Below are positions 1-8,305 of a stretch of 32,063 nt of DNA, piece after piece (positions within the stretch are counted from its first letter, which is position 1; each line of letters starts with the position of its first letter). The DNA lies in the IMG/VR virus record IMGVR_UViG_3300011999_000020, positions 8,587 to 40,649 of that record; one strand, given 5' to 3'. This stretch comes from a virus. The translations under genes and the position numbers were made by a program. The notes beneath the pieces were generated by a model. That model did not search any database and was not told where the DNA came from. It saw only the letters and a list, made by a program, of their open reading frames with translations.

Positions 1-148
1 AGTTTCTTACCAATCCCCCAGTTAGAAAACTTCCATTATAATAAAAGCCTTTTAGAAGCGTTGAATTAGGAAAATGTACTCTTGTTAGTTCTGCGGAAAC
101 TTTAGACACATATCCTATGAATTTTTCAGGATCAAAGTATGGAATCAT
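1..148 (-). CDS. HerA-like helicase, N-terminal fragment (partial)
   Basis: This is an open frame of 49 codons starting at the ATG at 148 and running off the left edge without a stop. It begins MIPYFDPEKF and continues with a beta-rich stretch (residues about 10-49, including IGYVSKVSAE and GSFLTGGLVRN). That stretch resembles the HAS-barrel domain that opens HerA-type hexameric helicases. The catalytic domain lies outside the window. The start overlaps the last 17 bases of the SIR2-family gene in another frame, which suggests translational coupling. HerA is the usual partner of SIR2 proteins in the SIR2-HerA anti-phage system, where the two form one complex. The open frame is directly visible. 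The HerA call rests on a short N-terminal match plus context, and another ATPase is possible. Confidence 0.55.
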   Translation of the reverse strand, partial: MIPYFDPEKFIGYVSKVSAELTRVHFPNSTLLKGFYYNGSFLTGGLVRN

Positions 149-1397
149 TGTCGTCTGTGTCTAGGATATCTTCCGGTTCGACGAATACCGGATCATTGAT
201 TCCAATAAGTGGATTTTTCCTATCTTCCTCGTTAGGAATTGATGGCATATTTTTTGCAAATGCATCAAAATCGCTAGAAATAAACATCAGGTTGCGAAGT
301 CCTTTTTCGAGTATCAATTTTTGAAATTCATCAAACTTTCCCTCTTGAGCTGCTGTTGGAGAAATCACAAATACCTGAAGATTCAGGTTCGCTATAACGG
401 CCTCTTTTACTATCCTATTTATATGCTCATCTCCAAAACCATAGCCAATGATGAACAGTACGGTATTCGTCTTTCTCAATGCACTTTGGAATCTTGAGAC
501 TAGCTCAAAAAACGGCATCTGATAGCTTTCTTTGAATTTGTCCTTATGTGGAAATATCATGATGGAATCCTTCTCATCCTCATTCCGCCTCTGTATTTTT
601 TCGCCCTTTAAATACCAGTTTGTTGATCCATGCAATTTATAGAGATGGAATAGTTTTGAGTAAAAATTGTCTTCAGTGTGAATTCTAGTTTTTTCTCTGT
701 GAACGATATCTAGATCGAATGTGATTTGAGAAAACGTGTTGTCATGAGAAAAATTGAACCCATCGACAACCACAGCTTCCACCTCGTTTGCAGCCTGCTC
801 AGTCAGGGTATCGTAATTAAGAGTAAATATTTTTACTCTCGAATGCGATTGCTTCCTGAGAAATATGTTTCTTAAGAATTTTGGATGCGGAAACTTTGAG
901 CTTAAGGTCAGTTTGCATTTCTCTTTGATAAATCCCTTTATATACGAAATCTGTCCGTCAATTGCAGTTACTTCAGTTACTTTATTATTTAAATGAAAAT
1001 GTGATGCCTCTGATTCAAGTCGTGAAAGTAGCTCCTCGAGATTTTTGTTCGCAGCTGTTATGAAAGCCTCATTTATTTTTTTAAATTCAGCATTGTCCTT
1101 TATTTCTTCCCACAAGTCTGCCATTGATTTACCTGATCCTGTTTCTGCTTTCCCGTCTTTATCTTTAATTAAAGATGACCCTGCCCCCATCAAAAAGCAT
1201 AGATTATCTGATGAAAAAATAGCCCTTTGGATTTGCGAGTTTATGTTTTTGTAGAGCACTGTTGGCACATCGACACCAGTACCAACATAGCCAGAATCAT
1301 CATTAAAGATCTCCCTGTCCTTAGAGTAAAATATCCTTCGTCTTGCTTTGACGGTTGGAGTTTCAACTGTATTTGATTCTGCCTTTTTCTTTGCCAT
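132..1397 (-). CDS. SIR2-family NAD-hydrolysing defence protein
   Basis: This 421-aa protein has a SIR2-like fold. The nucleotide-binding GAGSS motif is at residues 71-75, the FTLNYDT signature at 191-197, the LHGSTNW motif with the likely catalytic histidine at H256, and GYGFGDEHIN at 318-327. These features are typical of bacterial anti-phage SIR2 proteins, which degrade NAD+ on infection, rather than of protein deacetylases. The N-terminus is lysine-rich (MAKKKAESN). The gene starts 5 bases after the res stop and its end overlaps the start of the HerA-like gene, so all four genes probably share one transcript. The expected role is an abortive-infection effector acting with HerA. The family call is secure and the NADase activity is inferred from relatives. 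Confidence 0.88.
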   Translation of the reverse strand: MAKKKAESNTVETPTVKARRRIFYSKDREIFNDDSGYVGTGVDVPTVLYKNINSQIQRAIFSSDNLCFLMGAGSSLIKDKDGKAETGSGKSMADLWEEIKDNAEFKKINEAFITAANKNLEELLSRLESEASHFHLNNKVTEVTAIDGQISYIKGFIKEKCKLTLSSKFPHPKFLRNIFLRKQSHSRVKIFTLNYDTLTEQAANEVEAVVVDGFNFSHDNTFSQITFDLDIVHREKTRIHTEDNFYSKLFHLYKLHGSTNWYLKGEKIQRRNEDEKDSIMIFPHKDKFKESYQMPFFELVSRFQSALRKTNTVLFIIGYGFGDEHINRIVKEAVIANLNLQVFVISPTAAQEGKFDEFQKLILEKGLRNLMFISSDFDAFAKNMPSIPNEEDRKNPLIGINDPVFVEPEDILDTDDNDSIL

Positions 1398-1402
1398 ATA
1401 TT

Positions 1403-4294
1403 TTAATCGAATAAATTACTTTCCTTTTGGATTTTGGATCGTAATTTTGCGAATTCAAGCATGTCGACTACAGATGCATTTTTTGCCTTCCAGTCTTTGA
1501 AGAAGGCGTCACCAATAAGCACATACTCCCATTCCGCATTGCTACGCATCTCAGGTGGGAGTGCATTTACTCGAGTGATCCAATTAACGGCCGATACCTG
1601 CTTCTTTTGCACGTTTGGATGGCTGATCTGATCCTGTGCCTTGGTTTCAACAATGTAAATCTTTCCGTTGTTTGCTCGCACTAAGAAGTCAGGATAATAG
1701 AATGCCATCAATCCATCTTCTTTGAGATATCGAAAACGGACGAAATAATGCCTATCGACGAGTAATTTTACGAATGCTTCGACAGTGTTATCGGTATCAG
1801 CGTATTCCATAAAATCCTTTTCAAACTGACCCTTATTTGATGGATATCCTGTGCGTTCGTAGATTGTTTTCACCGCAGGGATTGAGTAATTTTCGCGCAT
1901 GCGAAGCTTGTCTACTTCAGATATGTTTCGATTGATCACTTGCGGCTCGCTGACTGTCTCAGTTTCCTGCATCTTTAGGATCGCGCGTGAAAGTTCTGCA
2001 ATGACATGATTTGTTACCACGTCGATCATAAGTACACGCCAGTTCTCATCTTCAAAAGGATCAACATCTTGATTGAATAGTTTGTGACGAATATATTCAT
2101 CAGTAAGTCCTGCAAGTTCAGGGAGTTTGATCTGAAGTGCTGGATATTTTGTTTGAGCTTTCAAATGTCGGCCGGAAACAGGTTCATGTAAAAGTGAAGA
2201 GACACGATTCACCAGTCGTGAGACAAATTCGTTATAGCTTGTGGCAGTCATTATTCCCCCTCCGATGCTGTAGTCACCAAAACGAGTACCCTTTGTCATT
2301 TCTTGAGAGATGAATTGCTCGCCCTTTGGGACCATCTTTTTCATGTTCGCAAATGGCATCAAGGTGAAAGCCCCCAGTTTTTCAATACTTAATTTTGAAT
2401 CTTTTATGATTTCTTCAGCTTCGCTCACGATCACAGGAAAGGCAAAATCATATTTAGCAAAGTCTGCCTTAAGTCCAACTGATATTATGTCACCTGTTAC
2501 GTCAGTGCCGCCATCAATGTCGTTATCGTCAGTACCTGCAAGTCCGTCCTGCATCAGCTCCTCATAGAACCCGACGAATGCAGGGTGTTCGATAATACTG
2601 AGTATGTCGAAATAGTTTTGTGGACTGGCTTTCTCTACAAGTAATCGTTTTCTGTTCTCTGCCTTGATATCGGCAAATTCAGGCTCACGCCACATCTGAC
2701 GGAGTCCTCGTCCGATAGTCTGTTCAAGCAAAATAGGAGCTTGAGACGATCGAAGTGGCACAATAACGCAGATATTGTTTACATCGAATCCCTCTCGAAG
2801 CATCAAAACTGAAATAACAATTTTAGGTGATTTGTGATTGTCGAGACGGAAGAGTTTCTTTTTTATTTCGATCCATTCATCCTTGCCAACGTCACCCATT
2901 TTGTTTGAGTGGATCTCAAGAACATCGTCTTGGTTGAGTCCTTCGCTCATAAAAAACTCAGTTACAAAAGGAACAACCTTTGTGTCCTCGCACACGATCA
3001 TCATTTTTGGGTATTTATTTTTTTCTTCAGAAATCTTCTCGAATTGGGTTTCAAGAATACGAAGCTTTTTGAGACCTGCTCGAAGCATCACACGCTGACC
3101 TTCGGAGAGACCAATAACTTTATTGCTTTCATCACGGACTGCCTTGAAATCGAGATCCATCGCAGCGAGCTCCTTTCGCTTATCAAGAACAAGTGTTTTC
3201 ACAAGACCTTTCTGGATCGCTGTTTTAAGATCAAAATCAACGATTATGTGTGGAAAATACACCTTTGTCTTTCCTACCTGATTGAAAGGTGTGGCTGAAA
3301 AGTCGATTTGAATAAACCCTTCACCTTTTGGCTCTGCAATTGCGGTGAGTGATTTCTGCCACTCTACTTCAGTCGCCTCACCTGCTTTTTTCATCTCATG
3401 AATATGGTGAGCTTCATCGTTGAAGGTCACTAGATTCGGAAGACTCTTTAGGTACTCTAGCTCCTTTCCCCTACCATATTGATTATCGAGAACATTAAGA
3501 CTATTTCCAGCAGACGTTCCTGGTCGTACTGGTAAAACTGAGCGTACGACTTGAGTTGGGTCAAGATCACCAGGTGAGTCAACCTCTTCTTCCGTCTCCT
3601 CTTCAACGCCTGCCAAGAGATGCCAGTTCGTAATAGCGACAAGTCCGTCGCCGACTACTTTTGTGCCAATTTCTTCTTTTTTTACCACTGATGATTTCAA
3701 AAAACCAAATATTTCATCACGATATGATTCAGGAATAAAAAGTTCTTGCATTTTAAACATATCGGATTTTTCAAAATCACGACCTTCGCCATCTTCTCTT
3801 TCTTTACCTACAAAAGCATCAAGTAGTCGTTCGTACACAATGAGTCCTGGTGCAACCACAAGAAAGTTTTTACTGTAGTTTCCTTTCTCGTGTTTTGCAT
3901 TAAGATACTGCCAAATAAGGAGAGCTTGCAAGACGAATGTCTTGCCCGTACCAGTTGCCATTTTTATGGCGTATTTTGGATGTGAATACTTTGACTTTGA
4001 AAGTTCAGCAAGACTGCCATCACCCTCAAGAAGTAGGTCAGGGGAGAAGTGTTGATATGCCTCGAAGATATTTTTTGACTTTATAACTTCGTGAATATAG
4101 ATCGCATTTAGAATTGCCTGTTTTTGCCCCACATGAAAATTGATCTGGCGAAGGTCATTATATCCATCAGCAAACCAATACTCGAGAAGTGCTTTAGTGG
4201 TGGGCGTTACTTTTTCTAGAAACTCACCAGAATCCCATGCGTTATTCGCCTGGTTCGTGATGTCTTTTGCGAATTGTAATGAGTTTCTTGCCAT
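1403..4294 (-). CDS. res: Type III restriction endonuclease, Res subunit
   Basis: This 963-aa protein is a full-length type III restriction subunit, which translocates or slides on DNA and cleaves when complexed with Mod. Visible motifs are Walker A GTGKT at 114-118, the DEAHH box at 293-297, SATPF (motif III) at 333-337, and a C-terminal helicase motif VI region (LLEQTIGRGLR). The PD-(D/E)xK nuclease sits near the end, with D869, E883 and K885 in PDF...ETKA. All catalytic positions appear intact. It starts 4 bases after the mod stop, the usual mod-res order. Its downstream neighbour is the SIR2 gene 5 bases on, making R-M and SIR2-HerA parts of one apparent operon. Confidence 0.93.
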   Translation of the reverse strand: MARNSLQFAKDITNQANNAWDSGEFLEKVTPTTKALLEYWFADGYNDLRQINFHVGQKQAILNAIYIHEVIKSKNIFEAYQHFSPDLLLEGDGSLAELSKSKYSHPKYAIKMATGTGKTFVLQALLIWQYLNAKHEKGNYSKNFLVVAPGLIVYERLLDAFVGKEREDGEGRDFEKSDMFKMQELFIPESYRDEIFGFLKSSVVKKEEIGTKVVGDGLVAITNWHLLAGVEEETEEEVDSPGDLDPTQVVRSVLPVRPGTSAGNSLNVLDNQYGRGKELEYLKSLPNLVTFNDEAHHIHEMKKAGEATEVEWQKSLTAIAEPKGEGFIQIDFSATPFNQVGKTKVYFPHIIVDFDLKTAIQKGLVKTLVLDKRKELAAMDLDFKAVRDESNKVIGLSEGQRVMLRAGLKKLRILETQFEKISEEKNKYPKMMIVCEDTKVVPFVTEFFMSEGLNQDDVLEIHSNKMGDVGKDEWIEIKKKLFRLDNHKSPKIVISVLMLREGFDVNNICVIVPLRSSQAPILLEQTIGRGLRQMWREPEFADIKAENRKRLLVEKASPQNYFDILSIIEHPAFVGFYEELMQDGLAGTDDNDIDGGTDVTGDIISVGLKADFAKYDFAFPVIVSEAEEIIKDSKLSIEKLGAFTLMPFANMKKMVPKGEQFISQEMTKGTRFGDYSIGGGIMTATSYNEFVSRLVNRVSSLLHEPVSGRHLKAQTKYPALQIKLPELAGLTDEYIRHKLFNQDVDPFEDENWRVLMIDVVTNHVIAELSRAILKMQETETVSEPQVINRNISEVDKLRMRENYSIPAVKTIYERTGYPSNKGQFEKDFMEYADTDNTVEAFVKLLVDRHYFVRFRYLKEDGLMAFYYPDFLVRANNGKIYIVETKAQDQISHPNVQKKQVSAVNWITRVNALPPEMRSNAEWEYVLIGDAFFKDWKAKNASVVDMLEFAKLRSKIQKESNLFD

Positions 4295-4298
4295 GGCA

Positions 4299-6317
4299 TT
4301 ATATTTCTTTTATAACCTCGCTCTCCCAACCAAAGACATCAACCGCCTTTACGCAAATTCTTCGTTTGCCATTTTTCTTTGGAACTTTAATAGAAGTTTT
4401 ATGAACCACACGAAGAGCATCTTTGTCATTTTCAGTATTTTGTCGGTAATCCTGCCAAATACTGCGAAATATTTCCCCATCAAAATCAGGGTCAATACTC
4501 CAGTATTCAATAAGATCAAGCGGACTCGTTGCAATAACTTGCTGAAGTTTCTCTTTACTTTTTTCATCGAGCGGAAGCGCGTCCGGTGATAGGAGCATGT
4601 AGTTGTCTAGCTCAATAGTAATTTCATCCTCTAACCCATCAATTGATTTCACCACTGGTGGTTTGATTGTAAGATATTGGAGTGTTGAGAATCGAACCTT
4701 GCCAGACTTCACTAGCTTTTCATAGTTAGCTTTACTTGAAAGTTTATCAAGGAGATCTGGCGGAATGACGAGTACCTCCAAGCTATCATCTTTTAAATTG
4801 TCGATAATTTGACCGATATCAGAAACGAAGTTCCATGCAAGTACTGTTACTTTATTCCATCCTCCAAGATGGGAGTCACGAAGTTGTTGTGCTTTTTGTA
4901 ATGTTGAAAGACCACAGAGCTTACTTGGTGAATCAACTAGTACAAGATTTTTACTTTGCGGAATATATCCAAGATTTTTGTTTGGATTATCCTCTATTGG
5001 AAACGGGACCGCACCGTATAGACCAAGAATTACTTGGGCAAGATCTCCAATTCTATATTTAGCTCCCATTGTTGACTGAAGTTGTTCTCGTTGATAGTCA
5101 CCAATTGACTGATACAAGAACGGTTTTGCTTCATGATCAATAAACCGTTTACGCATTACCATCGCAGCAGGCTTCCCTATATCAGAAATGATCCATTTGC
5201 GACCAAATTTTTCTGCTGTAGCAGCAGTTGTTCCTGAGCCTCCAAAGAAATCAGCCACAATAGAATTTTCGTTTGAAGCATGTTCCATAATACGCTGAAT
5301 CAAAGCTTCCGGCTTTTGCGTATCATAATTAACAATTTCTGAATGTCCTTTTTGACTTGGTTTATATGCACGAGGGTCAGCATATACTTGTTTTATATCA
5401 CTCCAAACAGTTGAAACAGGGACGCCCTTGCTCTCATCTAGATATTGCTTTTCCCAGTTTATATCTCCTTTCTCATCACGCCCACGCATTCGTCTTTGAT
5501 AACGACGACCATCATCATCTGTGAATTTAAACCAATCATCTATGTATTTTTGAGTATAAGGTAAATGAATTTTATTCTGAATTCTATCTTCATAGTTTTT
5601 CGAGTAGTGAAGTATGTATTCGTGAATTTTCACAAATTTCGCTCCAGCCGCTCTACCACCTGATGGTGATCCGTATGCCCATATGATTTCTTCAACAAAA
5701 TTTCCCTTACCAAATATTTCATCAAGGATGATTTTTACATAATGAGAAGTCTGCATTCCTATGTGAATGAATATATTTCCCTTTTCCGAGAGTAATTCTT
5801 TCATCAAAGCTAACCTCGGGTACATGTACTTCAAATAAGCTGCTGTGCCAGAGACTTTTTCACCATTTATTTCACTACTCCATGTGTCGGCATATGCGAA
5901 CTGTTCCACGACTGTAGGTCGTTGCTCGAGCTCTGCGCCCGGTATTTCTATTTTTGTTCGATAGTCTGCTTTTGAATCAAAAGGAGGGTCAATGTAAATC
6001 AAATCAATCTTCCCACGCATACTTGCAAGACCTGAATCAGAGTCTCCTGCAAGGAGGGCTTGAATCAGAAGGAGGTTGTCTCCGTAGACAAGACGGTTTT
6101 TCCATGTTTCTTCAGTCAGGTCTTGTTTTGCGACATCAAGTTGACCAAGTTTTTTTAGTTGGTCAAAAAGATCACGGTAATTTGAATCCTTAGAAGGGAT
6201 AACTAGCTCATTGGTTTGCAATGAGAGACGTGTGTTATCAGAAAGGCCTTCGAGAATACGGTTTACTTCTCGTCGACCCTCTGACACAACTTTTGGCAGC
6301 TGGTCGATAAGTGACAT
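4299..6317 (-). CDS. mod: Type III DNA methyltransferase, Mod subunit
   Basis: This 672-aa protein is the modification and recognition subunit, expected to methylate adenine N6 using S-adenosylmethionine. The catalytic DPPF motif is at 110-113, and the SAM-binding FFGGSGTT motif follows at 357-364. That order (motif IV before I) defines the beta class, typical of type III Mod. A YDTQKPEALI segment at 331-340 is also characteristic. The region between the motifs probably contains the target-recognition domain, and the C-terminal third should contact Res. It is the first gene of the leftward operon, followed by res after 4 bases. Its start lies 69 bases from the divergent NYN gene. The DNA target cannot be read from the sequence. 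Confidence 0.93.
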   Translation of the reverse strand: MSLIDQLPKVVSEGRREVNRILEGLSDNTRLSLQTNELVIPSKDSNYRDLFDQLKKLGQLDVAKQDLTEETWKNRLVYGDNLLLIQALLAGDSDSGLASMRGKIDLIYIDPPFDSKADYRTKIEIPGAELEQRPTVVEQFAYADTWSSEINGEKVSGTAAYLKYMYPRLALMKELLSEKGNIFIHIGMQTSHYVKIILDEIFGKGNFVEEIIWAYGSPSGGRAAGAKFVKIHEYILHYSKNYEDRIQNKIHLPYTQKYIDDWFKFTDDDGRRYQRRMRGRDEKGDINWEKQYLDESKGVPVSTVWSDIKQVYADPRAYKPSQKGHSEIVNYDTQKPEALIQRIMEHASNENSIVADFFGGSGTTAATAEKFGRKWIISDIGKPAAMVMRKRFIDHEAKPFLYQSIGDYQREQLQSTMGAKYRIGDLAQVILGLYGAVPFPIEDNPNKNLGYIPQSKNLVLVDSPSKLCGLSTLQKAQQLRDSHLGGWNKVTVLAWNFVSDIGQIIDNLKDDSLEVLVIPPDLLDKLSSKANYEKLVKSGKVRFSTLQYLTIKPPVVKSIDGLEDEITIELDNYMLLSPDALPLDEKSKEKLQQVIATSPLDLIEYWSIDPDFDGEIFRSIWQDYRQNTENDKDALRVVHKTSIKVPKKNGKRRICVKAVDVFGWESEVIKEI

Positions 6318-6370
6318 GAAGTGAGTTTACCACAAAACTCCCACATAATAAAGTGTTTTTATTTTGTTTG

Positions 6371-6379
6371 TGTTATAAT
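6371..6379 (+). promoter_or_regulatory. Extended -10 promoter for the NYN-domain gene
   Basis: TGTTATAAT is a perfect extended -10 element (TGn plus TATAAT at 6374-6379). No good -35 box lies at the standard spacing, which extended -10 promoters can tolerate. The ATG at 6387 is only 7 bases downstream, so the predicted transcription start falls at or next to the start codon and the mRNA would be leaderless. Confidence 0.6.
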
Positions 6380-6386
6380 GCTCCAC

Positions 6387-7025
6387 ATGCGTACTTACGC
6401 CTACATTGATGCGTCAAATCTTTTTTATGGAGGTAAAAAGTCCCTCGGCTGGAGTGTTGATTTTGAAAAGCTTTTTAAATATTTACAGGACCGCTTTGAA
6501 GTCTCGAACGTTTTCTATTTTGGCGGTGTTGAAATCCACAAGTTCCCTTTTGACTATCTTACCAACGATACAGTTTCTTTAAAGAACCTCGAAAATTACC
6601 TTGTTGACTACACTGAGAAAAATAAAAAAGATTTGACCAGTGCGATGCTCGTACTCCTTGATCGCCATTTGAAACAAGTGCGTTTCTACCAGAAACTTGA
6701 GAGATTTGGTTTCCAACTTATCCTGAAGCCGGTGAAAATGTACGAGGACGAAGAAGGTAATCAAAAGCGTAAGGCAAACTGCGATGTTGAAATGGCGTTT
6801 TATATGATGCGAGACAAAAATGCTTTTGAGCGCGTTGTCATTCTTTCAGGTGATGGAGACTTCCTTCCTGTTCTGAAGCATCTTCGTGAAGTTGCTAAAA
6901 AAGAAGTGTTGGTACTTTCTCGCGGACCGAGAACAGCAAAAGAAATCAAACGATTTGCCGGAGACAAATTCATGGATCTCACCAACAATAATCTACGAGA
7001 GAAACTTGAGAGAGTAGACCTATAA
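6387..7025 (+). CDS. NYN-domain (LabA/PIN-like) protein, putative RNase
   Basis: This 212-aa protein belongs to the NYN family of PIN-fold, metal-dependent ribonuclease-like proteins. Acidic and polar active-site positions are visible: D8 and N11 in YIDASNL, D133 in NCDVEM, and the SGDGDF motif at 154-159, with a final FAGDKFMDL strand. I chose the ATG at 6387 rather than an upstream start because the longer N-terminus would overlap the extended -10 promoter and adds non-conserved sequence. It is divergent from the defence operon and is the only confident plus-strand gene in the window. NYN proteins occur as RNA-processing enzymes and in defence loci. A defence role here is only suggested by position. 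Confidence 0.85.
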   Translation: MRTYAYIDASNLFYGGKKSLGWSVDFEKLFKYLQDRFEVSNVFYFGGVEIHKFPFDYLTNDTVSLKNLENYLVDYTEKNKKDLTSAMLVLLDRHLKQVRFYQKLERFGFQLILKPVKMYEDEEGNQKRKANCDVEMAFYMMRDKNAFERVVILSGDGDFLPVLKHLREVAKKEVLVLSRGPRTAKEIKRFAGDKFMDLTNNNLREKLERVDL

Positions 7026-7029
7026 AAGC

Positions 7030-7056
7030 GAAAGGCACCCATTTAGGATGCCTTTC
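7030..7056. terminator. Convergent terminator hairpin
   Basis: GAAAGGCA pairs with TGCCTTTC (8 bp), with a possible inner CC/GG pairing, directly after the NYN stop codon. On the minus strand the hairpin is followed by GCTTTTAT, so it can end the leftward phage late transcript. On the plus strand the following bases are not T-rich, so termination there would be weaker. It sits between two converging transcription units. Confidence 0.6.
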
Positions 7057-7116
7057 AGGTCTGTTGCTACTAGTATAGCAGGTACATATTCCCTGTCAAT
7101 AGTTATCCACAGTGCC
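7057..7116. other. Intergenic spacer with a DnaA-box match; possible phage/host boundary
   Basis: This 60-base non-coding spacer separates the plus-strand NYN gene from the end of the phage lysis cassette. It contains a perfect DnaA-box consensus TTATCCACA at 7103-7111 and a short inverted repeat TGCTA...TAGCA near 7063-7079. If the phage is integrated, an attachment site should lie about here. No matching second copy can be tested inside this window. Confidence 0.3.
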
Positions 7117-7293
7117 CTATTTACCGGCAAAAGGCTGAGTATTATCGCCCTTATTTGAGAAGTAGAATGAAGAAGCTGCTATCGCTAGAATCATAAATTG
7201 ATCTACTGGGAGCTTGCCCATAACAAAGCCTGCACATGCCGTAATGGTGAGCAGAACAAAGACAAGTTTCGATGCTGATTGATATATTTGCAT
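7117..7293 (-). CDS. Small two-helix membrane protein (phage lysis cassette)
   Basis: This 58-aa frame has two hydrophobic stretches: residues about 9-27 (KLVFVLLTITACAGFVMG) and about 33-46 (FMILAIAASSFYF). They are joined by a short polar loop, and the tail is polar (NKGDNTQPFAGK). It starts 4 bases after the amidase stop, in the tight spacing seen across the phage operon. It is the last gene of the late transcript before the terminator at 7030-7056. Size, topology and position fit a small holin-type or inner-membrane phage protein. Function is inferred from context only. Confidence 0.65.
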   Translation of the reverse strand: MQIYQSASKLVFVLLTITACAGFVMGKLPVDQFMILAIAASSFYFSNKGDNTQPFAGK

Positions 7294-7297
7294 ACGT

Positions 7298-7903
7298 TTA
7301 AAGTTGATTAAGAAGACTGATAATTTGTGACTTGATTCCCTCTTTACTTACTGACGGGACCGGAAAGAGTCGCTTGAGAAGTTCTGTGCGAACAATCTCA
7401 GGCTTTTCTTTGTAGTCAGCAATGTCTCCGTGGATGATGATATTTTTCTCATCAAGCACAAATGCCGTATCAGGATTGTTTACGAAAGACTTCACGAGTT
7501 CAGTGAGCTGTTGATACTGCCACTCAGTGATGTCGTTCTCATTCGGTTCGACCACGCCATCCTGATCCACGTCATATCCGGCCGCGAGCTCAATGCCGAT
7601 TGCATACTGATTCGGATTTACCCACGAGCCGTCTAAATTCTTTTTCATCACTCGCTTTGCACGATCGTTTGGGTTACTGATCACGCCTGCATGCCATGCG
7701 ATGTCAGTAACTTTCACAAGCTGGGTGATCTCTCCTTGATTCCGTCCAATCACATAGTGAGCTGAGGATCTGTTTGGACGGTTTGAGTTCATGAGCCAAC
7801 TTACCGCTCCGTTATACGCACCGAGAGTGAAATGAAGGACAATAACACCCTTCTTTGTGGGACCGACAGCATAGTTTGGTGTCTGTTGAAATGGAATATT
7901 CAT
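7298..7903 (-). CDS. N-acetylmuramoyl-L-alanine amidase (endolysin)
   Basis: This 201-aa protein is an Amidase_2/PGRP-type hydrolase that cuts the bond between N-acetylmuramic acid and the stem peptide. Visible features are H24 in IVLHFT, SSAHYVIG around H49, AWHAG around H71, AIGIELAAG with E105, and IIIHGD with H158. The usual C-terminal K-x-D/C-P zinc-ligand segment reads KEKP here (165-168), so the third metal ligand is not the standard residue. There is no signal peptide, so export would depend on a holin. It lies between two small membrane-protein genes with 4-base gaps, giving a compact lysis cassette. An alternative role is a virion-associated cell-wall enzyme. Confidence 0.9.
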   Translation of the reverse strand: MNIPFQQTPNYAVGPTKKGVIVLHFTLGAYNGAVSWLMNSNRPNRSSAHYVIGRNQGEITQLVKVTDIAWHAGVISNPNDRAKRVMKKNLDGSWVNPNQYAIGIELAAGYDVDQDGVVEPNENDITEWQYQQLTELVKSFVNNPDTAFVLDEKNIIIHGDIADYKEKPEIVRTELLKRLFPVPSVSKEGIKSQIISLLNQL

Positions 7904-7907
7904 AAAT

Positions 7908-8150
7908 TTATTTGATTATTAAGTTAATAATTCCGGTGATCAGACCGGCGATTGATGCTGAGCTGACAATCCAGAAGAATTTCATGATCCACTCCTGGTT
8001 TGTCTTCACAACAGCAAGATCCTCTTGAATATGGCTCAAGTGGTTGTCTTTGATTTCTCTGATTTGATCTTCGATTTTTTCAATTCTCTTTTCCATAATG
8101 TTGGTACTGAAGGACGTTTGCTTTGAATTATTTTCTATGGCTACATACAT
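7908..8150 (-). CDS. Coiled-coil/transmembrane protein, XhlA-like holin candidate
   Basis: This 80-aa protein has a heptad-rich helix (residues about 19-52, KRIEKIEDQIREIKDN...) followed by one C-terminal membrane helix (about 57-79, MKFFWIVSSASIAGLITGIINLIIK). That layout matches the XhlA/haemolysin-type lysis proteins found beside phage amidases. An internal ATG at 8096 (MEKRIEK) would give a 62-aa form closer to the usual family size. The upstream 18 residues have no clear feature, so the true start may be 8096. It lies 4 bases upstream of the amidase. Confidence 0.7.
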   Translation of the reverse strand: MYVAIENNSKQTSFSTNIMEKRIEKIEDQIREIKDNHLSHIQEDLAVVKTNQEWIMKFFWIVSSASIAGLITGIINLIIK

Positions 8151-8305
8151 GCATGTACTATGTTTTGACCTGCATCCTGCTTTTCGTTTTTATATTCATC
8201 GGCGGTGCATACCTAGGATTGGTCGGCATTGTTGTAGGAGCTATTTTGGCTTTCATTGTGGTGGCTGGTTTAGCTGTTCTTTTGGCGTACTTAGGAATTG
8301 GTTGA
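8151..8305. other. Gap with two competing small ORFs on opposite strands
   Basis: The 102-base gap between two leftward genes is unusually wide for this operon. On the plus strand, ATG 8153 to 8305 encodes 50 residues that are almost wholly hydrophobic (IGGAYLGLVGIVVGAILAF...), like a two-helix membrane protein. Its last 53 bases run antisense over the end of the large virion gene. On the minus strand, 8158-8256 encodes 32 residues starting in an ATGA overlap with that gene's stop, and the product is Pro/Lys-rich. A 12-base palindrome TACATGCATGTA lies at the left end. Either frame could be a real micro-gene, and neither has independent support. Confidence 0.25.

Noticed and set aside
2909-3298. 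Plus-strand 129-aa frame opposite res
   Set aside because: It is a frame shadow of a conserved helicase region and has no family pattern. The same holds for other plus-strand frames over confident minus-strand genes.
6321-6386. Longer NYN protein starting at 6321
   Set aside because: The extra N-terminus covers the extended -10 promoter, and the conserved domain starts right at the ATG at 6387.
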